Positions 8,143-16,928 of a stretch of DNA of 64,000 nt are shown here, one piece after another (position 1 is the first letter of the stretch; each line of letters begins with the position of its first letter). The notes beneath the pieces are model-generated. The model had not been told where the DNA came from and did no database searches. It worked only from the letters and a program-made list of their open reading frames with translations. The position numbers were made by a program, and so were the translations under genes. Origin of the DNA: JAAYRQ01 sp035647235 (GTDB taxonomy: Bacteria > Bacillota > Syntrophomonadia > Syntrophomonadales > Syntrophomonadaceae); assembly GCA_964514235.1 (NCBI GenBank), contig CAZEPV010000001.1:132180-196179 (forward strand). Direction: 5' to 3'.

Positions 8143-8589
8143 ATGAGAAAGCTGCCAGCCTGTATCTTATTAGTGAGCTTTATATTTATGGGATGTACTG
8201 GGGGCCAGGGCTTATCCCCCATTAAAAAGCCTATTGAAGCTATAGATTTCTCTTTAGTGGATACCCAAGCGCTTGCCTTTAATGATAATATGCCATTAAA
8301 GGAGTGGTATTTAGCTCATTACAAAACAAAAGGCAAATATAGTTTAGATTTAGATGAATATACTTATATTTTAGTTAGTTTAGGGGAAAAAAGAAGTGGT
8401 GGATATTCTATGGAAGTAATTGATCTAGCTGGGACAGATAAAATTATATTAACTACCCAAGTTAAAGAACCTAGTGCGGAACAAGTTAAGGTGATGATGA
8501 TAAATTATCCACATTTATTAATAGCTATTCCCTTTGATACCAGGAACATTATATGGGAAAATACCATTTCTAAACATCATTCTTTTTAA
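8143..8589 (+). CDS. small lipoprotein with PrcB-like C-terminal domain
   Basis: This is a secreted, lipid-anchored protein of 148 residues. A short signal peptide ends in a lipobox (FIFMGC), so Cys at about residue 18 would be acylated after cleavage. The C-terminal half (YTYILVSLGEKRSGGYSMEV, then TTQVKEPSAEQ and a final beta strand) resembles the PrcB_C domain found in a treponemal protease complex and in many Firmicute lipoproteins of unknown role. The ribosome site is a strong GGAGGTG. No partner protease is adjacent. The domain assignment is from pattern memory and moderately sure. Confidence 0.65.
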   Translation: MRKLPACILLVSFIFMGCTGGQGLSPIKKPIEAIDFSLVDTQALAFNDNMPLKEWYLAHYKTKGKYSLDLDEYTYILVSLGEKRSGGYSMEVIDLAGTDKIILTTQVKEPSAEQVKVMMINYPHLLIAIPFDTRNIIWENTISKHHSF

Positions 8590-8676
8590 TAAGTTATATT
8601 TATCAAAATTATTAGAAAGCAGCCCATGTTAATGTAAAAAGTGCTATGGTTTTAGTATGGAGGTGAAGGTAAAGTA

Positions 8677-9288
8677 ATGTTGGACAAGATTAATAGACTA
8701 AAAGGTCGTCCCGCGCGAATTTTGGGTCAGGAGAGGGCTTTAAAGTCTGCAGTAATATTACCTTTGGTTTATAAGGACGATAGAGTCAACATATTGTTCC
8801 AAAAGAGGGCCAATGATTTAATGCATCAACCAGGTGAAATCTGTTTTCCAGGGGGGAAGATTGAAGACCTGGATGCTGGACCCAAAGGAGCGGCTATAAG
8901 AGAGACATGTGAAGAATTAGGTTTACAGCCCCATAATATAGAAATTGTAGCAGAGTTGGATATTAATGTGAGTCCCTTTAACATGATTGTCTACCCCTAT
9001 GTGGGATTTATAGACAATATTAACCACATAACACCAAGTCCGGATGAAGTTGAGGAGGTATTTTATGTTCCCTTAGCTTATTTACTGGCTAATGCACCAA
9101 TAAAACACAATATGTGGCTTAATGTGGAGGCGGAACAAGATTTCCCCTTTGATTTGATTCCTCACGGTAAAGATTATCCTTTTAGGCGGGTTTATATCCC
9201 CCAATTATTCTGGGTTTGGCATGAATATGTTATTTGGGGCTTAACTGCCCGTATTTTAAATAATTTTATTGACTTACTAGAAAGGTAA
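8677..9288 (+). CDS. Nudix hydrolase, CoA pyrophosphatase-like
   Basis: This is a cytoplasmic pyrophosphohydrolase of 203 residues. The Nudix box GGKIEDLDAGPKGAAIRETC followed by EELG (about residues 60-83) has the conserved E and REx2EE metal-binding residues. The segment LFQKRANDLMHQPGEICFPG just before it is typical of the CoA-cleaving NudL/YeaB subgroup (UPF0035 signature). It would hydrolyse CoA or acyl-CoA to phosphopantetheine and 3',5'-ADP, which fits a genome rich in acyl-CoA enzymes. A GGAGGTGAAGG ribosome site precedes ATG. It is a single-gene unit. Confidence 0.85.
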   Translation: MLDKINRLKGRPARILGQERALKSAVILPLVYKDDRVNILFQKRANDLMHQPGEICFPGGKIEDLDAGPKGAAIRETCEELGLQPHNIEIVAELDINVSPFNMIVYPYVGFIDNINHITPSPDEVEEVFYVPLAYLLANAPIKHNMWLNVEAEQDFPFDLIPHGKDYPFRRVYIPQLFWVWHEYVIWGLTARILNNFIDLLER

Positions 9289-9515
9289 TCCAGGCTTGGT
9301 TAACTTCTACTTGTTTGGTTAATATTTAACCTGGAATTTATAAGCATAATGCCATTATTTAAAGCTTTACTGCCGGGAATTAGATTAAACAAGTTTTAGT
9401 TTGAGGAGACAATGCTGGAGTACTTGCATGGCTTGATAAACAAATTTCAACCATTTTGCTATTTATCCATCTCTTGCTTACAATTAACAAGAATTAAACG
9501 GAGGTGGATTGACCT

Positions 9516-10265
9516 ATGAATAAGCTGGTAGTTTCATTAATATCTGCCATTTTACTTAACTGTATGATATTAATGCCTGCCCAGAATGTCGGAGCCATTT
9601 TAAACCCAAGTTTTTCGAATGTAGATATAGAGTCAAATAATTTAGGGTTTACAGAAGTAGACAATAGAGAAGTTGAAAAGATTATTGAAAAAATTGAGCT
9701 TGCAGAAAAGGATATAAAAAATAGGGATAGTGAAGAATTCAATGAAACCGAAAATCTAAATCCCAGTAAAAATGTCCAGGTGGTGGCAACCCCTGCCCTT
9801 GTGCAGGAAAAGCAAGCCGAATCAAATCCCCCAATAAATCTAGTTAATAAGACTAGCCCGACTAATAATCCTGAAGATTTATTAGTAGTACAGTCCAATG
9901 GCTTTAATTTAAGCGAACAGGATTTAAAAGCATTAGCTAGATTGGTCCATGGTGAGGCTAGGGGTGAAAGTTTTGTGGGGCAAGTGGCTATCGCTGCAGT
10001 GGTATTTAATCGTATGAAATCTGGTAAGTTTGGCAAGTCAGTCTTAGAAATAATTTTTGAACCTGGGGCATTTACGGCCATAGATGATGGACAGTATTAT
10101 CTAGAACCCGATAGTAGTGCTTATCAAGCGGTTGAATCAGCCATAGAAGGTTGGGATCCTACAGGTGGAGCGATTTATTATTGGAATCCCCATACGGCTA
10201 CGAATAAATGGATATGGAGCCGCCCTATTATCAATCAGATTGGCAAACACGTCTTTGCCTTATAA
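9516..10265 (+). CDS. SleB/CwlJ-type cell wall hydrolase
   Basis: This is an exported peptidoglycan hydrolase of 249 residues. The signal peptide is MNKLVVSLISAILLNCMILM plus PAQNVGA. A low-complexity Asn/Glu-rich linker follows. The catalytic Hydrolase_2 domain begins near residue 140 with LARLVHGEARGESFVGQVAI, the family's first motif with its Glu, and ends with the aromatic region AIYYWNPHTATNKWIW. SleB/CwlJ enzymes degrade spore cortex at germination, but vegetative paralogues exist, and no YpeB partner is adjacent. The start has GGAGGTGGA nine bases upstream. A strong terminator follows. Confidence 0.88.
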   Translation: MNKLVVSLISAILLNCMILMPAQNVGAILNPSFSNVDIESNNLGFTEVDNREVEKIIEKIELAEKDIKNRDSEEFNETENLNPSKNVQVVATPALVQEKQAESNPPINLVNKTSPTNNPEDLLVVQSNGFNLSEQDLKALARLVHGEARGESFVGQVAIAAVVFNRMKSGKFGKSVLEIIFEPGAFTAIDDGQYYLEPDSSAYQAVESAIEGWDPTGGAIYYWNPHTATNKWIWSRPIINQIGKHVFAL

Positions 10266-10280
10266 ATTAGGCTTGACTAA

Positions 10281-10318
10281 ACTGTACAAAATGGGAAAGC
10301 ATTTTGTACAGTTTTTTT
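10281..10318 (+). terminator. strong rho-independent terminator after the wall hydrolase
   Basis: A perfect 12-bp stem (10281-10292 with 10301-10312) around an 8-base loop is followed by seven T. Confidence 0.9.
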
Positions 10319-10387
10319 AATTTTTTTTATAGGTTACCCTTATTAGTCGCCTAGCAAATATTTTCCGATGTTTTATTAAACAGGATT

Positions 10388-10396
10388 TGCTATAAT
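10388..10396 (+). promoter_or_regulatory. extended -10 promoter element of the aminotransferase gene
   Basis: TGC-TATAAT is an extended -10 (TGnTATAAT). No good -35 is seen at the usual distance. The implied start is about 45 bases before ATG 10450. Confidence 0.5.
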
Positions 10397-10449
10397 TAAT
10401 AGATGTATATAGTTTAAATCTGCAGAACAGAAGGATGGAGGAAGTTTTT

Positions 10450-11514
10450 ATGTCTCTTATTAAAGTTGAAAAAACTACAAAAGCTAAAACCAAACCAGAT
10501 TTTAACAATCTTGAATTTGGGCATCATTTTACGGATCATATGTTCATTATGGAATATACCGAAGGAAAAGGCTGGCATGATCCCAGAATAATTCCTTACC
10601 AGCCCATTAGCTTAGAACCCTCTACCATGATTTTTCATTATGGGCAAGCAATTTTTGAAGGTTTAAAGGCCTACAAGGCTGAGGATGGACGGGTATTATT
10701 GTTCAGACCTAGGAAGAACATGGAAAGGGTAAACATTTCTAATGATCGACTTTGCATTCCCCCTATAGATGTAGATTTTGGGGTTGAGGCTATTAAGGCG
10801 GTAGTTGATATTGATAGAGATTGGATACCTGAAGCCGAAGGTACCTCTTTATACATAAGGCCCTTTATTATTTCAACTGATCCCTACTTAGGGGTTAGAC
10901 CATCCAAGACCTATAAATTTATGATTATTTTATCACCTGTAGGAGCCTATTATCCCGAGGGGATTAACCCGGTTAAAATATATGTAGAGCCTAAATATAT
11001 CAGAGCAGTAAAGGGTGGAATAGGTTTTGCTAAGACCCCAGGCAATTATGCTGCTAGCCTTAAGGCTCAAGTTGAAGCCGAGGAAAAGGGTTATACCCAG
11101 GTACTTTGGCTAGATGGGATTGAAAGGAAATATATTGAAGAAGTGGGTACCATGAATGTCTTTTTTAAGATAGATGGGGAAGTAGTTACCCCCGCACTAG
11201 AAGGCAGTATCCTGGCTGGGATAACCAGAGATTCCACTATTAATTTGCTCAAACATTGGGGGATACCTATTGTGGAAAAAAGAATATCAATTGATGAACT
11301 TTATGAAGCTCAGGCCCAAGGGATTTTGGAGGAAGCTTTCGGTACTGGAACTGCTGCAGTTATTTCCCCAATTGGCCAACTAAATTGGGAGGGGAATATT
11401 ATAACTATTAATAATGGTCAGACTGGCCCATTGTCGGCCCGTATTCATGAGACCATAACTGGTATCCAAAGTGGCAGGATTAAGGACGAATTTGCTTGGG
11501 CTACAGAAGTATAA
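10450..11514 (+). CDS. ilvE: branched-chain amino acid aminotransferase
   Basis: This is a fold-type IV PLP aminotransferase of 354 residues, the length of the larger bacterial/eukaryotic branched-chain class. It interconverts Val, Leu and Ile with their 2-oxo acids. Recognisable segments are HYGQAIFEGLKAY (about 65), RPFIISTDPYLGV, GGIGFAKTPGNYAASLKAQ (about 190) and the lysine-bearing DGIERKYIEEVGTMN (about 220). I chose ATG 10450 because GGAGG at 10437-10441 overlaps the upstream ATG 10435. No other ilv/leu genes and no T-box leader are nearby. It converges on the decarboxylase gene with only 8 bases between stops. Confidence 0.92.
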   Translation: MSLIKVEKTTKAKTKPDFNNLEFGHHFTDHMFIMEYTEGKGWHDPRIIPYQPISLEPSTMIFHYGQAIFEGLKAYKAEDGRVLLFRPRKNMERVNISNDRLCIPPIDVDFGVEAIKAVVDIDRDWIPEAEGTSLYIRPFIISTDPYLGVRPSKTYKFMIILSPVGAYYPEGINPVKIYVEPKYIRAVKGGIGFAKTPGNYAASLKAQVEAEEKGYTQVLWLDGIERKYIEEVGTMNVFFKIDGEVVTPALEGSILAGITRDSTINLLKHWGIPIVEKRISIDELYEAQAQGILEEAFGTGTAAVISPIGQLNWEGNIITINNGQTGPLSARIHETITGIQSGRIKDEFAWATEV

Positions 11515-11522
11515 TCTTCGTA

Positions 11523-13037
11523 CTAAAGGGCTGTTTCTTTTAAAGAAATAGCCTTTTTCAAATGCACAGTAGCTTCATTTACATTTTCCCTACCCAAGAC
11601 TGTAATATAATCGGCTCGTGTATCCACCCCACCTTGTAATTGGCAGTCTTCAGACTTTAAAATTTTAATATAATCAATTATATCTGAGGTAATTCTTTCA
11701 CCTAGGCTCACGACCGGGATTCCGGGTGGGTAGGCCATTATGTTTTCCCCTGCAATTTCACCAACTGCATCACCAATAGCGACTGTTTTTTTCGGACTAT
11801 AAAAGGCATCACGGGGCGAAACCAGCATTTCGTTATCAGGGGGCATAGTGTGGCTTCTAAAAGTTTTTAGGGAATTTAGTTTTGTAATGTCTTGCAGGGC
11901 ATTTATCAGAATCTCTAGATTTGTCCAGTTATCCCCAATTGTTATGATGGCCATAATATTCATTAAGTCTGCTAGTTCAATCTGAATATTGTATTTATCT
12001 CTTAAGACAGCTTCAAATTGATAGCCAGTATAGCCACATCTGCCTATATGTATGCCTAATTTGCTTTCATCAAAATTGTAGCAACCAGGCTTACCTACTA
12101 AATCTGGGCCAAAGGCATAATAGTCCCCCATGTTATTAATTATATTACGGGCTTTCCTGGCCAAATCTAAAGTGTTTCCCAGGAGACTTTTGCCCTTAAT
12201 AGCTAGTTGTTTGCGGGCTATATCTAATGAGGACATAAGCAAATAGGAGGCACTAGAAGTATAGGTCAAATTAAGCACTTGCCTAACTCGTTTTGGGGAA
12301 ATAAATTTACTATTTAAAAAAAGAATCGAGCTTTGGGTTAATGAACCCCCAGTTTTGTGCATGCTGGCTGCACTCATGTCAGCCCCAGCATACAAAGCGG
12401 GTAGGGGAAAATCTGGGTGAAAATACATATGGGCCCCATGGGCTTCGTCTACCAAAACAGCCATGTTATTTTGATGGGCCAGTGTAATAATGCTCTTTAT
12501 ATCGGGAGTAAAGCCGTAGTAGCTGGGGTTAATTAAAAATAGTGCTTTGGCATGGGGGTGTTTGTGTATGGCTTTTTCTACACTTTCAGCGCTTATAGCC
12601 ATAGCTATGCCTAACCTTTCATTTATAGTCGGTTGGATATAAACTGGTATAGCACCACTTAATATAAGGCCACCAATACATGAATTATGGGCGTTACGGG
12701 GAATTATAATTTCATCACCAGGTGAACATACACTCATTATCATGGCCTGTACGCCAGAAGTAGTACCATTGATTAGGAAATAGGCGTAATCAGCCCCAAA
12801 AGCCTGGGCATATAATCGTTCCGCTTCGGCTATCACGCCTTGGGGATTATTTATATAATCGAGATTTTGCATACCATTAAGGTCCATTTGTAAAATTTTG
12901 TTACCTGTGTATGCAGCTAGTTCTGGTAGACCATGGCCTTGTTTATGGCCAGGTACATGAAATGGAATAGTTTTAGCATCTATATGTCTTTGGACAGCCG
13001 TGAACAAGGGAGTTTCGTTTTGATTGAGTTTTTCCAT
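11523..13037 (-). CDS. Orn/Lys/Arg decarboxylase family protein
   Basis: This is a PLP-dependent basic amino acid decarboxylase of 504 residues, fold type I, like Bacillus SpeA/YaaO. The N-terminal signature PFHVPGHKQGHG (about 25-36) and the PLP-lysine segment SMHKTGGSLTQSS (about 225) are present, with VDEAHGAHMYFHPDFP just before. The C-terminal domain is the short type lacking the wing domain of enterobacterial enzymes. It would make agmatine, cadaverine or putrescine; the substrate cannot be told from sequence. No other polyamine genes are adjacent. GGGGGAT precedes ATG by about 10 bases. Its 3' end contains the ilvE terminator. Confidence 0.88.
   Translation of the reverse strand: MEKLNQNETPLFTAVQRHIDAKTIPFHVPGHKQGHGLPELAAYTGNKILQMDLNGMQNLDYINNPQGVIAEAERLYAQAFGADYAYFLINGTTSGVQAMIMSVCSPGDEIIIPRNAHNSCIGGLILSGAIPVYIQPTINERLGIAMAISAESVEKAIHKHPHAKALFLINPSYYGFTPDIKSIITLAHQNNMAVLVDEAHGAHMYFHPDFPLPALYAGADMSAASMHKTGGSLTQSSILFLNSKFISPKRVRQVLNLTYTSSASYLLMSSLDIARKQLAIKGKSLLGNTLDLARKARNIINNMGDYYAFGPDLVGKPGCYNFDESKLGIHIGRCGYTGYQFEAVLRDKYNIQIELADLMNIMAIITIGDNWTNLEILINALQDITKLNSLKTFRSHTMPPDNEMLVSPRDAFYSPKKTVAIGDAVGEIAGENIMAYPPGIPVVSLGERITSDIIDYIKILKSEDCQLQGGVDTRADYITVLGRENVNEATVHLKKAISLKETAL
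11529..11558 (+). terminator. terminator of ilvE embedded in the end of the convergent decarboxylase gene
   Basis: An 11-bp stem with one G-T pair (11529-11539 with 11543-11553), a three-base loop and five T lie within the last codons of the opposite-strand gene. Regulatory and coding sequence therefore overlap. Confidence 0.75.
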
Positions 13038-13132
13038 GAATAGATATCCCCCAGAATCCCCATATCAATATTATTTTGTATGATATGAAAAAGAAATTAA
13101 AAATGTGAATAGATTAGACTATTTTGTGGGGC

Positions 13133-14062
13133 TTAATACTGCCCTATTCCTTTATCTATTACATCATTAATGGGGGCATAGTAATAGCGGCCTAGCTTTT
13201 TCCTTTCATAACTTCCATCCTCCTGTCTGATAGTAAGCCAGGATTCTACTAATCCTCCATCCATACCTTTTACTACTATCCTTTCACACCCTTCAGGTAA
13301 ATTTGCGTCATGGCGGTAAAGTGCTCCCCTTTCAACTAGTTTAATTACATCGTGGTGCCACTTAACTTTGGGTGGTTTAACCTGACCGTAAAAGCCGATA
13401 TATAAAGTATTATTAATTCCCTGAGCCCAAATTAATATGGGGTAAGGGGTATTATTTTTGAATTTAAAATCCTTTATGCCATAGGCTACGGTAGCATCCT
13501 GGCCGTATGGGACATAGGGTACTGGCATACTATGGGGGTGTCTTTCTATAATTTCCAGGTTACTTAAAACAGCCACATTGTAAAGGGTAGATGCTATTTT
13601 GCATACACCACCACCAATAGTGGTAGTCATTCTTGTACCTGCGTAAGTAGGCCCAGCCCTATAGCCTTTTTGGCTAGTGTATGGGCCTAGAACTTTATTA
13701 TGGGAAAATATTTCCCCTGCCTCCAGAACTGTTCCAGATAGAAGCCGAGCTGCTAAATGCACATTATATTCCTCACCAGGTAGCGGATCGGGTAAAACGG
13801 TTCGGTAGGCCGCCATTTGCAAAAATGTATTTTTACTAGCTAGAGCTTCCAGAAATGCTAGGTCTTTTTCCCAGGGTAAACCGACAGCATTGCCCGATTG
13901 CAAATCATAATAATTATTGGCCAATACTGCAATTTCTGTATTCCTATCCTCAGATACACTTCTTTCTTGGATAATCAATGAATGCTTCCAGGATTGTAAT
14001 AATAAGATGATAGAAAAGGATAAAAAGAAAATTGAAATTAATATTACAATTATTTTTCTCAA
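13133..14062 (-). CDS. VanW family protein
   Basis: This is an extracytoplasmic protein of about 309 residues with an N-terminal signal or anchor (IIVILISIFFLSFSIILLL). The VanW core has HNKVLGPYTSQKGYRAGP, then TTIGGGVCKIASTLYNVAV with its conserved Cys and LxxxERHPHSMPVPYVPYGQDA (about 120-190). VanW proteins occur with glycopeptide-resistance clusters and widely in clostridia; their biochemical role is unknown. There is no YoaR/PG4-like repeat. I chose TTG at 14062 since GGTGGG sits 7 bases upstream; a start at 14074 or 14077 cannot be excluded. It diverges from the small EamA gene. Confidence 0.85.
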   Translation of the reverse strand: MRKIIVILISIFFLSFSIILLLQSWKHSLIIQERSVSEDRNTEIAVLANNYYDLQSGNAVGLPWEKDLAFLEALASKNTFLQMAAYRTVLPDPLPGEEYNVHLAARLLSGTVLEAGEIFSHNKVLGPYTSQKGYRAGPTYAGTRMTTTIGGGVCKIASTLYNVAVLSNLEIIERHPHSMPVPYVPYGQDATVAYGIKDFKFKNNTPYPILIWAQGINNTLYIGFYGQVKPPKVKWHHDVIKLVERGALYRHDANLPEGCERIVVKGMDGGLVESWLTIRQEDGSYERKKLGRYYYAPINDVIDKGIGQY

Positions 14063-14156
14063 ATATTTTCCCACCAATCACTTTAGTAATATAGGGCTCC
14101 CATATTTATAAGTATTTAAAAACAAGTAAAAGTATGAAATTTTAGGAGGAAAAATT

Positions 14157-14570
14157 TTGGTAATCGCAATTGCCTTATTTGGTATGGTATGTTGGGGTAT
14201 AGCGCCCATTTTTCTTAAAATAGGATTAAATAATATAAATCCCCTATACGCCTTAGTCTTTAGGACTATTATAGCTGCAGGTTTGGTAAGTGGTTGGATG
14301 CTCTTGAGTGGTAGCTATAATCACGTGAAATCCATACCATTCACTGCTTGTCTTTTACTAACTTGTGAGGCCATATTGGCCACCCTGATTGGTGATTTAG
14401 CTTATTATGCCGCAATTAAAAAAGGTGATGTGTCAGTGGTCACTGTAATAATGGCCTCTTCACCTTTGGTAACTATGGCTTGTGCCCATATTTTTTTGGG
14501 TGAACATATAACTTTTATCAGAATAGCTGGGGCTAGCCTAATAATTTTAGGAATATTTTTGATAGTTTAA
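14157..14570 (+). CDS. small EamA-family (DMT) transporter, half-size
   Basis: This 137-residue protein has four or five membrane helices, beginning VIAIALFGMVCWGIAPIFLK with the GxxWG pattern of EamA domains. The end (ASPLVTMACAHIFLGEHITF, then IAGASLIILGIFLIV) is the classic EamA C-terminal motif. Full DMT exporters carry two such domains; half-size ones dimerise. The substrate is unknown. The start is TTG at 14157 with AGGAGG nine bases before. The next genes are DUF3189 proteins, with no functional link visible. Confidence 0.82.
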   Translation: MVIAIALFGMVCWGIAPIFLKIGLNNINPLYALVFRTIIAAGLVSGWMLLSGSYNHVKSIPFTACLLLTCEAILATLIGDLAYYAAIKKGDVSVVTVIMASSPLVTMACAHIFLGEHITFIRIAGASLIILGIFLIV

Positions 14571-14625
14571 ACAGATAGTATAATTATTACAAAAGCATTA
14601 GAAAGAATCCATAATTAGAATCGGG

Positions 14626-15081
14626 GTGATTTTAATTAAATTTGTATATTTCGATTACGGGGGTAGCCATTCTTCTGTATTGGCAGCTAATATTCATCTA
14701 GGTAACTTAAATTCAGCTAAAACACCATCCGATGCAGAACTTATAAATCTACCTTTATTTGACAAGACAGTCCCAGAGGATTTTGGAACTATGCAATATG
14801 TGGGACAAGATGAAAATAATCATGAAGTTTATGTCTTCGGAACTAGACATTCCGATTTTACGGCTACTATTAATGGACTAGCTGCTTTACTAGGGGTAAG
14901 CACAGAATATACCTTTGTGGGGACTATGCCATATGTCAATTATTTGTTAAGGTTAGGTGGTTTTTTATCGCGGGGTTTATCAGCGCCTTCGTTAGGACGG
15001 CCTTTTGTTTTTAGGGGGGCCAAAATGGCCTATCCTGCTTTAGCAAACTTAGTCGACAGGGTTAAAGTTGAGACTATATAG
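14626..15081 (+). CDS. DUF3189 family protein (first of two)
   Basis: This is a 151-residue protein of the DUF3189 family, known mainly from spore-forming Firmicutes and without assigned function. The family start is visible (VYFDYGGSHSSVLAANIHLG), followed by LPLFDKT and YVGQDENNHEVYVFGTRH. The start is GTG at 14626 with a weak upstream site, so initiation here is uncertain. The second DUF3189-like gene starts 9 bases after the stop, so the two form an operon. Confidence 0.75.
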   Translation: MILIKFVYFDYGGSHSSVLAANIHLGNLNSAKTPSDAELINLPLFDKTVPEDFGTMQYVGQDENNHEVYVFGTRHSDFTATINGLAALLGVSTEYTFVGTMPYVNYLLRLGGFLSRGLSAPSLGRPFVFRGAKMAYPALANLVDRVKVETI

Positions 15082-15090
15082 GGGGTAAAA

Positions 15091-15570
15091 ATGGACTATA
15101 TCTTGGTAGGTAAAAATGCAGTTTACGAAACAATTGTAGCTGCACTAGTTTTTTTGCAAAAGGAAGAAAACTTAATAGAGGAGTTAGATAAGAATCCTGT
15201 ATTTGGTGATCTTGATAGGGACAATAAAAGGGAACCAATTTTTATGGGCTTTGATAATAGAGGAAACAGAATATATATCTTGGGTACGCAAAACTACAAA
15301 TTAATAGAAAAAATAGTGGGGGAATTATCTCGGGTAGCTGGCCAGCCAGATATTCCCCTGCAAGTTATAACTATGGAAATCAAAGGGGATGCCCTTACTT
15401 ATTATTTAGCCTATTTAGCCGATTTACCCTTAATTGGGGCTTGGTTTGCCAACTTAGCCAAAAGGTGGGTAATATCACGTAAAACTGAAATCATGACATC
15501 TTGTCGGAATACCATAAATTCTATGCCACAGCTTGAAGATTTTAGCCCTGCTGCCAAGCCTTTGAAATAA
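15091..15570 (+). CDS. DUF3189-like protein (second of two)
   Basis: This is a 159-residue protein that appears distantly related to its neighbour. Both have a short N-terminal strand, a helix, a central G-x-D-x-x-x-N-x-(I/V)-Y-(I/V)-(L/F)-G-T segment (GFDNRGNRIYILGTQ here, GQDENNHEVYVFGTR there) and a hydrophobic C-terminal third (LAYLADLPLIGAWFANLAKRW). It may have arisen by tandem duplication. The conserved acidic-Asn region could be a nucleotide or metal site, but this is unproven. The ribosome site is AGGGGG. Confidence 0.7.
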   Translation: MDYILVGKNAVYETIVAALVFLQKEENLIEELDKNPVFGDLDRDNKREPIFMGFDNRGNRIYILGTQNYKLIEKIVGELSRVAGQPDIPLQVITMEIKGDALTYYLAYLADLPLIGAWFANLAKRWVISRKTEIMTSCRNTINSMPQLEDFSPAAKPLK

Positions 15571-15685
15571 ATTATCTAGGCAGCAATCTAGCCTTGAGAA
15601 ACAAGATTTTGAAGATTCTTACTATTAATTATACTTATTTAAGTATATAATAAAAATGAATTACAAAATTTAGGGGGGCATTTGA

Positions 15686-16483
15686 ATGGGGAGTTATAAG
15701 GGGCTGGAATACAAGACTATGTTGGCTTGGGTGGAGGATGGAGTAGGTTATTCCCAACTTAATCGTCCTAAGGCTTTCAACGCACTCAATGTTGAACTAA
15801 TGGGGGAAGCCTACGACCTTTTAATGAGGTACCAGGAGGATCCAGATGTAAAAGTGATTGTAATTTGTGGGGTAGAAAATGCCTTCGCGGCAGGGGCGGA
15901 CCTTAAGGCTGTAGCTAGTATTAATTCATTTGAGGCTCGGGACTTTTTAGATCAGACTAGTAAAACTCTGTTTGCTATTGAGGATCACCATAAACCGATT
16001 ATTGCAGTAGTACGGGGATTAGCCTTAGGTGGCGGGCTAGAATTAATGATGGCTTGTGATATTAAAATTGTAGCTGAAGATGCTACCTTAGGTTTACCTG
16101 AAATCAATTTGGGCATTTTCCCAGGTGGGGGAGGAACCCAAAGGATGCCAAGGCATACTTCAATATGTTTAGCTAAGCAATACATATTTACGGGTGATTT
16201 CTTCGATGCCCAAACTGCGCTGAAAATAGGTTTGGCTAATATGGTTGTACCAGCAGATGAAGCTATGGAAACAGGCAAAAAAATGGCTAGAAGGATAGCG
16301 CGCAAAAGTCCTTTGGCACTTCGTGAAGCCAAAAATGCAGTTAACATGAGTATGAACACTGATATTAAAACTGGTTGTCGCTTAGAGCAGCTTGCCTGGT
16401 CTATCTTATTTTCTTCTGAAGATCAGAAAGAAGGTATGCAAGCCTTTTTAGAAAACCGTCGGGCCGAATTTAAGGGAAAATAA
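15686..16483 (+). CDS. enoyl-CoA hydratase (crotonase), paralogue of the gene at 50896-51693
   Basis: This is a 265-residue enoyl-CoA hydratase, hydrating crotonyl-CoA-type substrates to 3-hydroxyacyl-CoA. Both catalytic glutamates are present: GGGLELMMACD (about 117) and GLPEINLGIFPGGGGTQR (about 137). The oxyanion-hole motif NAFAAGADLKAV is at about 65. It is nearly identical in its last 60 residues to the crotonase beside hbd, but clearly diverged in the first 100. The gene stands alone, with GGGGGG about 8 bases before ATG, and is closed by a terminator. It could act in butyrate oxidation or formation, or on a related acyl-CoA. Confidence 0.9.
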   Translation: MGSYKGLEYKTMLAWVEDGVGYSQLNRPKAFNALNVELMGEAYDLLMRYQEDPDVKVIVICGVENAFAAGADLKAVASINSFEARDFLDQTSKTLFAIEDHHKPIIAVVRGLALGGGLELMMACDIKIVAEDATLGLPEINLGIFPGGGGTQRMPRHTSICLAKQYIFTGDFFDAQTALKIGLANMVVPADEAMETGKKMARRIARKSPLALREAKNAVNMSMNTDIKTGCRLEQLAWSILFSSEDQKEGMQAFLENRRAEFKGK

Positions 16484-16508
16484 ATACGAATAGAAGATAA
16501 AAGACACC

Positions 16509-16543
16509 AACGCATCCTGAAATAGGATGCGTTTTACTTTTTT
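16509..16543 (+). terminator. terminator after crotonase gene
   Basis: A 10-bp stem (16509-16518 with 16524-16533) with a five-base loop is followed by a T-rich run. Confidence 0.85.
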
Positions 16544-16597
16544 AAAGGAACATTTTATAGCTAGCCTGCTTATAATAAAGTGTCAATGCTGACAAAT

Positions 16598-16615
16598 AGT
16601 TAGTCTAATCTAACT
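16598..16615 (+). promoter_or_regulatory. DtxR/IdeR-like operator upstream of feoA1
   Basis: AGTTAG and CTAACT are perfect 6-bp inverted arms separated by TCTAAT. The right part, GTTAGTCTAATCTAA, matches the DtxR/IdeR consensus GTTAG-S-CTAACCTAA at nearly every base. It lies 20 bases before feoA1, with a TATAAT at 16571-16576 upstream. An MntR/DtxR-type repressor is encoded at the end of this locus, so repression by metal-loaded repressor is likely. Confidence 0.6.
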
Positions 16616-16634
16616 TTTTGTCTAAAAGGGGGGA

Positions 16635-16928
16635 TTGGGCATAAGCATAAGCTTAACTGATTTACCTATAAAACAGGAAGGGATAGTAGAGGAAATTCTA
16701 GGCACAAATCAGAATAAACGTAGATTATTGGATTTAGGATTTGTGCCCGGCACTAGAGTCAAGACTGTTCGTAAAAGTCCTGCTGGTAATCCTATTGCTT
16801 ATTTAATACGTGGCACAGTTATAGCTTTAAGAAAAAGCGAGACTGATTTAATAATAGTGCAGACAGCAGAGGAAAATGAGGAGGAGAGCTATGCTTGGGG
16901 AACTTCAAACTTTGAGGAAAAAATTTAA
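16635..16928 (+). CDS. feoA: FeoA domain protein (first Feo locus)
   Basis: This is a small SH3-like FeoA domain, about 97 residues, which assists FeoB in ferrous iron uptake. Seen: RRLLDLGFVPGTRVKTVRKSPAGNPIAYLIRGT followed by IALRKSE, the standard FeoA pattern. The listed start is TTG at 16635, but the purine run (16627-16633) is only one base away. ATA at 16641 would be better spaced, so a rare start codon is possible. The 3' end overlaps feoB1 by 38 bases, which implies translational coupling. Confidence 0.85.
   Translation: MGISISLTDLPIKQEGIVEEILGTNQNKRRLLDLGFVPGTRVKTVRKSPAGNPIAYLIRGTVIALRKSETDLIIVQTAEENEEESYAWGTSNFEEKI

Noticed and set aside
9494..10081. Minus-strand ORF of 195 codons opposite the SleB-like gene
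   Set aside because: Shadow of a well-supported gene. Its Ser/Thr/Phe-rich product is typical of antisense reading.
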